Of a stretch of DNA of 22,487 bases, positions 1-8,800 are shown in pieces (the stretch's first letter is position 1; each line of letters begins with the position of its first letter). Position numbers and translations under genes: made by a program. Source of the DNA: Isotricha intestinalis (taxonomy: Eukaryota; Ciliophora; Litostomatea; Vestibuliferida; Isotrichidae). The DNA lies in assembly GCA_023807065.1 (NCBI GenBank), contig JAJJLU010003963.1, positions 1 through 22,487 on the forward strand. Direction: 5' to 3'. Below the pieces are notes generated by a model, which saw only the letters and a list, made by a program, of their open reading frames with translations, was not told the DNA's origin and ran no database searches.

Positions 1-240
1 AAAATTTAAATATTAATATAAAAAATTTAAATGATTCAATTAGATTGATGAATGTTAATATTTCTGAAAAGGAAAAAATATTAAATGCAAATTCAATAAA
101 AATACAAGAATTAACTGATAAAATAATTGAAAAAGATGATAAAATAAAAAAGAATGAAGATATGATTCAAGAAAAAGAAAATGAAATTCAATTATTATAT
201 ACTGATAATGTTCAATGGGAAGAAAAATATAGTATTCAAA
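1..240. repeat. Left arm of a near-identical inverted terminal repeat
   Basis: Bases 1-240 are the reverse complement of 22248-22487. I compared them base by base and found two mismatches, at left positions 142 and 163, with the first 141 bases identical. After 240 the copies differ by a 27-base in-frame gap, and recognisable homology continues to about 660. The repeat lies inside coding sequence of two inward-facing paralogous genes. Confidence 0.95.
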
Positions 241-1241
241 ATAGTTTATGGGAACAAAATTTAATTGAATCTTATAAAACAATAGAAAAATTGGAAAGTG
301 AGTTAAAAGATGAAAAAATAAAAAATAATCTATTAAATGATGAAATTAATCATATTAAAAATGTTAATACTGAATTTTCTTCTAATATTTCAATTTTAGA
401 AAATGGAATTAAAAATATAAAAGATAAATATGATAGGCAAATTATGAATGATAGCAAAAATGATATAAATAATATTCATATATTAATAGAAAATTCAGAA
501 AACAATTTGGAAAATAAAAAAAAAAATTACGAAAAAAATATTGAAGAAAAAAAAGATAAATATGAAAAAGAAATTAAAGAATTAAATGAAAGATTAAATA
601 ATCAAGAAAAAAATTCAGAAAAATTAAATAACGGAAATGAAGAATATAAAAATGAAATATCTAAAGCATTAGAAATAGATTATACACCTCTAGTTAAAAA
701 AAAGAGAAACAGAACAAACAATAACAAAAAAAAAAATAAACTCAGATATGATAATATTTATAAACAAATTAAAGTACATTCTATTGAATTTATAACTTGT
801 ACAATAAACAATCTTCTTTCAAATAAACTTAATAAATTTTATAAATTTAATAAAAATATTGTCAAAAAAGATTTTAAATTACTTACTCAAAAAGGTTTAA
901 ATATGATTCTTCTAAATATAAAAATAAAAGAACTTTTAACTGAGAATTGTGAGAAAGAAAATAATAAAGTAGTTTTAAAAGTATTTCAAAAAAAATTTAA
1001 AGAAAATCCTGAAGATAAAAATTTCCAGTTAGTAGATCAATTTTTGAATCTTTCATTTGAAGAAATGGTTCAAATATTTGGAATGAAAAAAGAAGAGTTT
1101 TTTGAAAAATATAAGTATGAGAATAAATACTTATTAGAATGTAAAAACGTTAAAAATAAAAATGAAATGAAAAAATTAATTGATTATGGTCTGTCCTCTT
1201 TTTTAGAAGAAAAATCAAAGAAATCCAAAAAAACTAAATAA
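3..1241 (+). CDS. Coiled-coil protein with a divergent C-terminal half (5'-partial, chimeric paralogue)
   Basis: The frame is open from the window edge (codon at 3), and the first ATG is at 48, so the true start may lie outside. The N-terminal ~200 residues are Lys/Glu/Asn-rich heptad-like coiled coil. They match the start of the minus-strand coiled-coil/LRR gene at the other end of the window, with two in-frame deletions of about 9 and 41 residues. After the shared NEEYKNEI (about base 660) similarity stops: a basic, NLS-like KKKRNR...NNNKKKNK stretch follows, then about 165 residues with no LRRs, containing RYDNIYKQIK, LLSNKLNKFYKFNK and LVDQFLNLSFEEM. From memory this tail recalls an uncharacterised protist family with 'DNIxxKIK' and 'LLNLTFxE' type motifs; that resemblance is weak. 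The gene ends in TAA. Function is unknown, and it could be expressed or a by-product of gene-family recombination. Confidence 0.75.
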   Translation, partial: NLNINIKNLNDSIRLMNVNISEKEKILNANSIKIQELTDKIIEKDDKIKKNEDMIQEKENEIQLLYTDNVQWEEKYSIQNSLWEQNLIESYKTIEKLESELKDEKIKNNLLNDEINHIKNVNTEFSSNISILENGIKNIKDKYDRQIMNDSKNDINNIHILIENSENNLENKKKNYEKNIEEKKDKYEKEIKELNERLNNQEKNSEKLNNGNEEYKNEISKALEIDYTPLVKKKRNRTNNNKKKNKLRYDNIYKQIKVHSIEFITCTINNLLSNKLNKFYKFNKNIVKKDFKLLTQKGLNMILLNIKIKELLTENCEKENNKVVLKVFQKKFKENPEDKNFQLVDQFLNLSFEEMVQIFGMKKEEFFEKYKYENKYLLECKNVKNKNEMKKLIDYGLSSFLEEKSKKSKKTK

Positions 1242-1662
1242 AAAATAAAATTGTTTATTCAATAAAAAAGTATTAATCTATTCTTTACTATATATTTACG
1301 CTTTTATTCATAATTTCTATTTATTTAATAGATAATTATTTATTTAATTTAAAAAATGTTAATTTATTAGAGTTTATTCATCGTTTAGAATTATAATTTA
1401 TAAGAATTTCAATTATTATCATTTTTCTGAAGATAATTTATAAATGTCATAAATAATTAAAAAAACTCAAATAATATAAAGATAATAAGAAAAGAATTAT
1501 TTTTAAATAAGTTTTAATTTGATGTGAATTTTGCTTATTGTTAAATTTTTAATATATTTTTTTAATGAAATATTTTTTTAAAATGTTTATTTATAATTTT
1601 TATTATTTAGATTTTAATTTTAATATAATTAACCATATAACATATTAAAATTTGAATAAAAA
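1242..1662. other. Intergenic region, no gene seen
   Basis: This is 421 bp of AT-rich DNA between the coiled-coil gene and the cyclin gene. I see no long reading frame, tRNA-like fold or tandem repeat. It probably holds the 3' end of the upstream gene and the cyclin promoter. The last ~30 bases before the cyclin ATG are A-rich, like other leaders here. Confidence 0.6.
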
Positions 1663-3135
1663 ATGAGGAAAGAATTAGATGAATTAAAAATGTATTTAAA
1701 TATATCAAAAGTAGATAAAATGAAAGCAACATATCATCAACATACTCAAAAATGGTATTTAGATAAAAGAAATGAAGCATTTACTTTAATTCAAGAATTT
1801 GGGAGAAAATATGAATTTTCAAGACAAACATTATATTCTTCTTTTTTATATTTGGATAAAATATTAGCATATAATAATGAAATAGATCAAAAATCATTTG
1901 AGTTAAATATTTTAGTTTGTTGTTTATTATCATCAAAATTTATAGAAAATGATACTTTTGAAATAAATTATAATGAATTAACTTCTATATCAAAGCAATT
2001 TAATTTTACAGTTGAAGAAATATATATTTGTGAAATTGAAGTTATTAAAAAATTAAATTATTTCTTAGGTTATCCAACAATATATGAATTTATTCAATAT
2101 TTAAATTTAATTGGAGTTTTTTATAGAGAAGAAATAACAAATTCAAAATTAATTTCAGAAGATATTCAAAATATAACTTTAAAAGTAATGTTATCTCCAA
2201 TATCATTAAAATATCCTTGTGAAGTAATTGCAATGAATATCATTAGAATAGTTAGAACTAAATATAAATTAAAAGAAGAATATATGAAAAAAATATTAAA
2301 AAAATTCCAATTTGATTATGATGAAATTTATGATAATTGTTACGATGAAATAAATTATTTAATTTTTGGGGAAAAAAAATTGGAAAAAAAAGATAAAACA
2401 AAAGAAAAATTATTATTATTTGAAGATGGAGATGAAAAAGAAAAAGAAGAAGAGAAAAATATAGAAATTCAAAGAAGGAAAAATCAAGCAAAAACAACAA
2501 AAAAATTAAGGGGAAGTATTAAATTTGAAGTTCCAAAAGAGTATATTAAAAATATACAAATAATGAAATATAGTTCATCTTCAAATTCAGTTTCTTCTTC
2601 TTCAAGTTTAAATTCTTCTTCAGTTTCTCAAAAAAGTTTATCAGAAAAAGAAGAAGAAAAACCAAAGAAAAAATCTCCAATTAAAAAAACAATTAGTAGT
2701 TTAAAAAAAGGAATAATTAATAATAATAAGAATAATATTAATGAAAATAATAATAATAATGAGGATAATATTATTAATGATAATAATAATAATAAAAAAA
2801 AGCAAAAAAAAGTATCAGTTAATTTTAATGAAAGTAAAAACCAATTTTTTATTAATGATAAAGTGCATGCTTCTTTAAAATTACAAAGTAATAATTTTGG
2901 TCACAAAGAAAAACAAAGAAAAATTAAACCAGTCAATCAAGATAAAATTAATTTTCCTTTTACAAAAAGAATTAAGAGAATGACTTCAGTTATGCCTCAA
3001 AATAATGAAGAAAGAGACATTGACATTGATATTGATAATATTGAAGAAAATGAAATTGAAGAAGACATTAAAAAAACTAAAACTCTCAAAGGTTATAAAA
3101 CTCCGAAAATTGATTATGAAATTGATTATGAATAA
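1663..3135 (+). CDS. Cyclin-domain protein with a long low-complexity tail
   Basis: A probable CDK-activating cyclin of 490 residues. The N-terminal cyclin box spans about residues 28-145: a helix around RNEAFTLIQEFGRKYEF, then LYSSFLYLDKIL, then CCLLSSKFIEN and CEIEVIKKLNYFLGYPTIYEF. K92 (in SSKF) and E124 (seven residues before L131) sit where cyclins keep the Lys/Glu pair that contacts the kinase. A second, weaker cyclin fold spans about 160-240. The remaining half is disordered: acidic Lys/Glu, a Ser-rich block, poly-Asn and a DIDIDID stretch. It contains SPIKK and TPKI, which fit CDK phosphorylation consensus. The subfamily (mitotic, transcriptional or Pho80-like) cannot be decided. The start is the first ATG of the frame after an A-rich leader; the stop is TAA. 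Confidence 0.85.
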   Translation: MRKELDELKMYLNISKVDKMKATYHQHTQKWYLDKRNEAFTLIQEFGRKYEFSRQTLYSSFLYLDKILAYNNEIDQKSFELNILVCCLLSSKFIENDTFEINYNELTSISKQFNFTVEEIYICEIEVIKKLNYFLGYPTIYEFIQYLNLIGVFYREEITNSKLISEDIQNITLKVMLSPISLKYPCEVIAMNIIRIVRTKYKLKEEYMKKILKKFQFDYDEIYDNCYDEINYLIFGEKKLEKKDKTKEKLLLFEDGDEKEKEEEKNIEIQRRKNQAKTTKKLRGSIKFEVPKEYIKNIQIMKYSSSSNSVSSSSSLNSSSVSQKSLSEKEEEKPKKKSPIKKTISSLKKGIINNNKNNINENNNNNEDNIINDNNNNKKKQKKVSVNFNESKNQFFINDKVHASLKLQSNNFGHKEKQRKIKPVNQDKINFPFTKRIKRMTSVMPQNNEERDIDIDIDNIEENEIEEDIKKTKTLKGYKTPKIDYEIDYE

Positions 3136-3572
3136 TTTTTTATTATTATTTAGAAATTTTTTTAATTATTTTAGGTTTTATATATTTATAATGATAAAAA
3201 AAATTTAAAGAAAATAAAGGGGAAAAATAAAGGTTGGAGATTTTATTTGTTTTTTTATTTTGATTGTTTTTTGTAAATTTGTAAATTTTTTGGTTAAAGA
3301 GAGGTTAATTTAAAATTTTTAATTTTATTTTTTATTATTTTTCCACTTTATTTTAACAACCGAACTATCGATGAAATTTTTTTATTTAAATTATTCTAAA
3401 TAAAAAACCAAATAAAGCCTTAAATTAATTTTTGGTTAAAAAAAACATTAATCATAAATCATTTTCTGAAGTATTACTTTCCAATTCTTATAAAAAATAT
3501 AATTAAAACAAAATTGTAAAAATAGTATAAAAAAATAAATTAATATATTTAAATCAAATTATTAAAAAAATA
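3136..3572. other. Intergenic region with a cytosine-free block
   Basis: This is 437 bp between the cyclin and DUF229 genes. The first 207 bp contain no cytosine; the C-free run begins inside the cyclin gene at 3105 and ends at 3342. From 3343 C becomes commoner than G up to the next ATG. No gene, tRNA or tandem repeat is visible. The switch point may separate the 3' end of one transcription unit from the promoter or leader of the next. Confidence 0.7.
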
Positions 3573-5624
3573 ATGAGTATCATAATTGAAAATGAATTAG
3601 ATAAATCAAGAGAAGATAAATCAGAAAGAGAAGTAACAATAAGTGAAAATGAAATATCATCTAAAAATACAGAATTTTTTCATTTATATCAGACTAAATT
3701 TCCATCATCAAATACATTATTGAAAAAATTTAAAAATTTAAATTTCATAATGTTAGTAATAAATATAATAGGAATAATATTTCATCAAATTTCTTTTATT
3801 GGTTGTCATGGAGGAGAAGAAAATTATTGTGTAACAGAATTTTTAGTTCAATTTACGATTTTAGGTTCTTTATTAATTATTTCAACATTAATTGTTTCTA
3901 TTAGCATTACTTTAATTTTATGGGGAAAAATTTTTTTTTTCCATTTATTATATATAATTCCAATTTATTATATTTATTTTTATTATTTTGATAGAGGAGA
4001 AACTTTAGAAAGACATGGACATATAAATTACATTTTCTTTAATATATTTTTAGTTATTTTTCTCATTGTTATTAATTATATTATATTATTATTTAGATTT
4101 TTCAAAAAAAAAAAATATATTTCTTTTATATGTTTGATTTCATTATTATTATTTTTCCCAATTTATCATTTTTATGTAAATATCAAAAGTAAATGTGTTA
4201 ATTATGAATATGGTTTAAATAACGAAAAAATAATTAAATTACCTAATGAGTTATGTTCATTTTATCCTCCAAAAAAATGTGAATTAGATTACTATTTCGG
4301 TAAATTTAATATATCTAAATTTAGAATAACTAATTATAATAGTAAAAAAACAGCAGTTAAATATTTACCAAAAACAATAAAAAAATCAAATTATTTAGGT
4401 TTTCCAATTGTTAAATTTCACCAATTAAAAAATCCAATAGATAACTATGAATATAATACTTTTGTTTCTGAAAATATGGTAGATATGGAAACATTTATTC
4501 CTAATCAAGGAATCCCAACTCCTGAAATAAGAATAAAATTTAATAAAAAAGGCAAAGGTAGGTTAGAAATAAATTTAATAAAAAACGAATCATTAATTTT
4601 AGAAAGAAAAAAATTAGAAAATCCAAATTCTTTATTTAAAAATGTATTATTTATCTATATAGATACAGCATCAAGATTACAATTTAAAAGAGGATTAAAA
4701 AAATTATTTTCATTCTTCGAATCATATATGATAAATAATAAAGAACCAAAAAAAAAAAATTATAGTGTATTTCAATTTTTTAAATATCATTCTTTAGGTG
4801 CATTCACTCATATAAATGTACAACCAATGTTATATGGAATGTCAATGGAAAGTAATAAAGGAATAGAATTTAATAAATATTATAAAGAAAATGGTTATAT
4901 AACAGCTTTTTCATTGAGTTTATGTTCTCCAGATATAATAAATGATAAAACAAGAACTTATACTAAATATGTTGAAAAATATCCTTATGATCATGAAATG
5001 AATATGTTATTTTGTGATCCTAATTATTTTGATAGAGAATTTGGGGGAACTTCATATAAAGGAAGTAATAATTTTAGTAAGAGAATATTATATAATCAAC
5101 AAGTTAATGAAATTCAAATTGAATATGCAAAACAATTTTGGGAAAAATATAAAGAAAGTCAAAAATTTTTAAAATTATGTTTTATGGATGGTCATGAAGA
5201 TACTAGTGAAACAGTAAAATTTTTAGATGAGCCTTTAACTAATTTTTTAACTAATTTATATAATGATAATTTATTAAATAATACTGCTATTATTATTGCT
5301 AGTGATCATGGTTTACATATGCCTAGAATTCATCTTTTATTTTCTAGAGAACAATTTATTCATGATAAAAATTTGCCTTTGTTATTAATGTTTTATGATA
5401 ATAGAAATTTAAAATTAAATAATAATGAAATTGGAAATAATCAACAAAAATTTGTTACTGTTTATGATATTTATGAGACTTTATTACATATTTGTTTTGG
5501 TGAAGAAAAATTTACTAATCAATTAGGAAGGAGTTTATTTGGTTTTATTGATGAAAGTAAAAGAAGTTGTGACTTTTATCCTGAATTAAAAAAAAGTGAT
5601 TGTAGATGTATTTTGAATAAATAA
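3573..5624 (+). CDS. Multi-membrane DUF229 / alkaline-phosphatase-fold (sulfatase-like) protein
   Basis: A 683-residue membrane protein. Residues ~1-50 are a charged cytosolic tail. About five hydrophobic helices lie between ~53 and 205. The rest is a large, probably lumenal or extracellular catalytic domain. The domain matches the DUF229 branch of the alkaline phosphatase superfamily: NVLFIYIDTASR (D364 and T365, the metal ligand and likely nucleophile), then HSLGAFTHINVQPMLYG, ENGYITAF, FMDGHED (539-543), a LDEPLTNFL helix and ASDHG (metal-binding D578 and H579). All expected metal motifs are present, so the enzyme should be active. The substrate is unknown; relatives cleave or transfer sulfate, phosphate or phosphoethanolamine. 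A membrane-spanning front end resembles lipid-linked phosphotransferases (inference). The next gene begins 254 bp downstream in the same direction. Confidence 0.85.
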   Translation: MSIIIENELDKSREDKSEREVTISENEISSKNTEFFHLYQTKFPSSNTLLKKFKNLNFIMLVINIIGIIFHQISFIGCHGGEENYCVTEFLVQFTILGSLLIISTLIVSISITLILWGKIFFFHLLYIIPIYYIYFYYFDRGETLERHGHINYIFFNIFLVIFLIVINYIILLFRFFKKKKYISFICLISLLLFFPIYHFYVNIKSKCVNYEYGLNNEKIIKLPNELCSFYPPKKCELDYYFGKFNISKFRITNYNSKKTAVKYLPKTIKKSNYLGFPIVKFHQLKNPIDNYEYNTFVSENMVDMETFIPNQGIPTPEIRIKFNKKGKGRLEINLIKNESLILERKKLENPNSLFKNVLFIYIDTASRLQFKRGLKKLFSFFESYMINNKEPKKKNYSVFQFFKYHSLGAFTHINVQPMLYGMSMESNKGIEFNKYYKENGYITAFSLSLCSPDIINDKTRTYTKYVEKYPYDHEMNMLFCDPNYFDREFGGTSYKGSNNFSKRILYNQQVNEIQIEYAKQFWEKYKESQKFLKLCFMDGHEDTSETVKFLDEPLTNFLTNLYNDNLLNNTAIIIASDHGLHMPRIHLLFSREQFIHDKNLPLLLMFYDNRNLKLNNNEIGNNQQKFVTVYDIYETLLHICFGEEKFTNQLGRSLFGFIDESKRSCDFYPELKKSDCRCILNK

Positions 5625-5842
5625 ATTAATTTGACATATTTTTATGTGTATATAAATTTTAAATAAAAAATAATATTGTTTAAAATTAATGTTTATAAAA
5701 ATTAAAGAAATAATTTTATATTTTATATGTTTCCTTCATTTTTTATAATAATATGTTAAAATAAAAAATTAAAAAATTTTTATTTTTATATTAAACCTTT
5801 TATTAATTATTATTTCAGATTCATTTCTTAAGAATTGATTTT

Positions 5843-5860
5843 ATGCAAAAATTCCAATAA
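5843..5860 (+). promoter_or_regulatory. Possible 5-codon upstream ORF before the TmcB-like gene
   Basis: ATG, four sense codons and TAA lie 18 bp before the ATG at 5879. It counts as regulatory only if the transcript starts upstream of 5843, which cannot be seen here. Confidence 0.3.
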
Positions 5861-5878
5861 TTTAAAATTAAAAAATAA

Positions 5879-8800
5879 ATGGATGAGAAAATCAAAGAAA
5901 AAAATGTATTCTTTATGTTAATCGCAAAAAACATTCCAAAAAATAAAGTCTTTTATGGAATAATAATAACTTTAAAATTTCTTCCATTATTCATAATTAC
6001 TCATGATTGGAATATTTCATATAAAAAAGGAATTTCATATTGGGTAAGAAAATTTACTTTATGTGAAATATTTAATAATTCTAAAGTATATTATCTTTAT
6101 TTTTCATTAATTATAATATTAACAATTTTTTTAATATTTGTTTTTTTGATTTTTCATTTTTATACTTTAATTGTTAAGAAAAAGTTTTTAGGAAAAATTT
6201 ACTCTCTTTGTATTTTCTATATTTTTTATGCATTTAATCATTATATTTATTCACTTTTAGTTGAATTAATTATAAATAATAAAAGAAAAGAAATTAATAA
6301 TCTTTTATATTTAATAATATTAATAATTTGTGGGTGTTTAATAATTGGAATCATCTTTTTTAATATTCATTTTTGTACTATTGTTATAAATTTACCTTTA
6401 TTTATTCATAATAATACATTTATTATAAATCCTTTAAATGAAATTGATTATTCAATTGCTTTTTTATCTATTATTCAAGGATTAATTCAATTGGAATTTC
6501 ATTTAAAATTTAAATATATGATGATCATAAAACTTATTATTCGAGGTTTATATGTTATTTATTATATTAAAGATTTTTGTAATTTTAATAAATATTATAT
6601 TAGATTTCATTTAGAATTTATAAAAAAATTTATTCTTTCATTATGTTTTATTTCTTGTTTAATGGAAATATGCTTTTATTATGATTTTAAAAATAATTTA
6701 ACAATTCTTCAAAAAGATATTGGAATGATTATATTAAAATTAATTGTTGAAGTTAATTTTGCTTTTTTATTTACATTCATTTATTTTCATATAGATAGTA
6801 AAAATATGATAAAAAAAGTTTCTACTTTTCATTCAAAAAATCTAAAAAATTTTGATTATAATATGGTTAATTTTTTCAATCTTCTTTATTTTGGTGACCG
6901 AAAAGATTTATTAAAAAAAATTTTAATACAATTGAATTTAAATATTCAAAAATTAGTTCATAAACCATTATGTAAAGATAAAAGATGTTTTTTTTGTTAT
7001 AAATATTCATTTTTTGAATTTAATTTTGAAATGCAAATTTATCTTGATAAAAAGAACAAAAAAGATATTTTAAATTTACAAAAAGATTTCCCATTATTAT
7101 ATCAATATTTATTTAATGAAATTTCAATATTATATGATTCATTTCAAGTTTCAGAAAGAAAAAAAATGGTTCGGAACTTATTTATAGTTATTACATTTTA
7201 TATGTTATTTGAAAACAATTTTGTTAAATGTTTATATTTAATAGAAAAAACTAATTCAATTGATAAAGAATCTAGAAATTCATTATATTGTCATCAAATT
7301 GAATTTTTAATTTCTACAATATTATCTTTTTATAAAGATAAAGAGAATAAAACTTTAAATTTATTAAGTTCAAACAATGAAAACATCAGTAAAATATTAC
7401 ATGCAGAACTTTTAATTAAAAAAGCTTTAAATATAATTAAAGAAATAATGCTTAATTTCAATAATGAATATATAAATTTTAAAGTTTATTCAAAAATGAT
7501 TGTTCATTTTATTAAAGAAAACAATAACTTAGTTTATAAAATAAATAATTTATTTGAAGGTAGTAAATGTAATATTCCATATTCTCAAGACAATGTTTTT
7601 ACATATTTTAAATATGTTTATGGTGATATTCCTAAAATTTTATCTCAAACTTTAGATAATTTTTTTTCTTTACAAAGTTCATCTTTTATTGAAATAAGTA
7701 TGGAAAACACATATTTACTATTATTTAAAGTTAAATTTTTAATTAAAGATATATTTCTCCAAATTAAATATGCTTCTCCAGAATTAATTTCAAAATTAAG
7801 ATATACAACAAATGATTTTAAAGCTTTAGAAATAAAACATTTATTTGCTAAAACATTTTATAAATCATATAAATTTACAATCACTGATTTTTTAAGAAAT
7901 GGAAAAGATATAATTCACATTGAAAACTTTTGTTTATTAGATAGAGACAAATATGTTATTACTTTTGACGTAGAAGGAATTTCATTATATACTACTTTAG
8001 GAATGGTACTTTTTTTAAAATTAAAACCTGCCAAAGTCCAATTATTGATTAAGGAAAAGAAATTAAAAAAAAAAAAGAAAAAAAAAAAAAAAAAAAATAA
8101 AAAAAACGATTTCAATGATTTATGTGGAACTTGTTTATTATTTGCAAATAATAATGGAAAAATAGTTTCTTTAAGTAGAAATTTTGAAGAGTTTTTTCAT
8201 TTAGAAAATAAAGTAATAAAAGAAAATAGAATTAATGTTAAAGATATTTTTGAAATAGAAAAATTAGAAAAAAATGGAATTTTAAAAAGACAATTATTAA
8301 ATGTTTATGATAATATAATAGAAATATTTAATGAAAAAATTGGTCTAATTGGAGAAGATTCTTTTTCAAAATCAATAATAGATATTAAAGAAGTTAAAGA
8401 AAATTTATATCTATCAGGTGCAAATATTAAAATAAAGATATTTTATGAAAAAAGAGGAATGAAAAGAGAAAATAATCAAACAAAATATTATTATTTATTT
8501 TTACTTGATATTTCAGCAAAAGGAAATTCAAAACAATTATTAACAACAACAATGATTGATACTTCTGTTCTTGGTTCTCTTATTTCAAAAAGTCATGAAT
8601 CAAATAATCTTTTATTAAATGATTCTTCAAATAAAATTATAGATAAATTAAATATTCAAACTTCATTAAATCAAAAAATATTATATTCTAATAAACTTTC
8701 ATATTTTATTCTAAAAAAATTTTTCAAAACAAATGTAATATCAAAAAAAGAAAATAAAAAAGAAGATATTTTCTTAGTTGATGAAGAAAATCAGAAAAGA

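Noticed and set aside
3005..3208. Small plus-strand frame overlapping the cyclin end
   Set aside because: It overlaps conserved-frame cyclin coding and is Lys/Leu/Ile-rich as expected for a frame-shifted shadow.
3350..3385. Possible tRNA T-arm (AACCGAACTATCG) after the cyclin gene
   Set aside because: No acceptor stem, D-arm or anticodon stem can be paired around it.
7915..8115. Minus-strand frame starting in the poly-T opposite the A-tract
   Set aside because: It is a shadow of the TmcB-like PAS region; its Phe run only reflects poly-Lys on the other strand.
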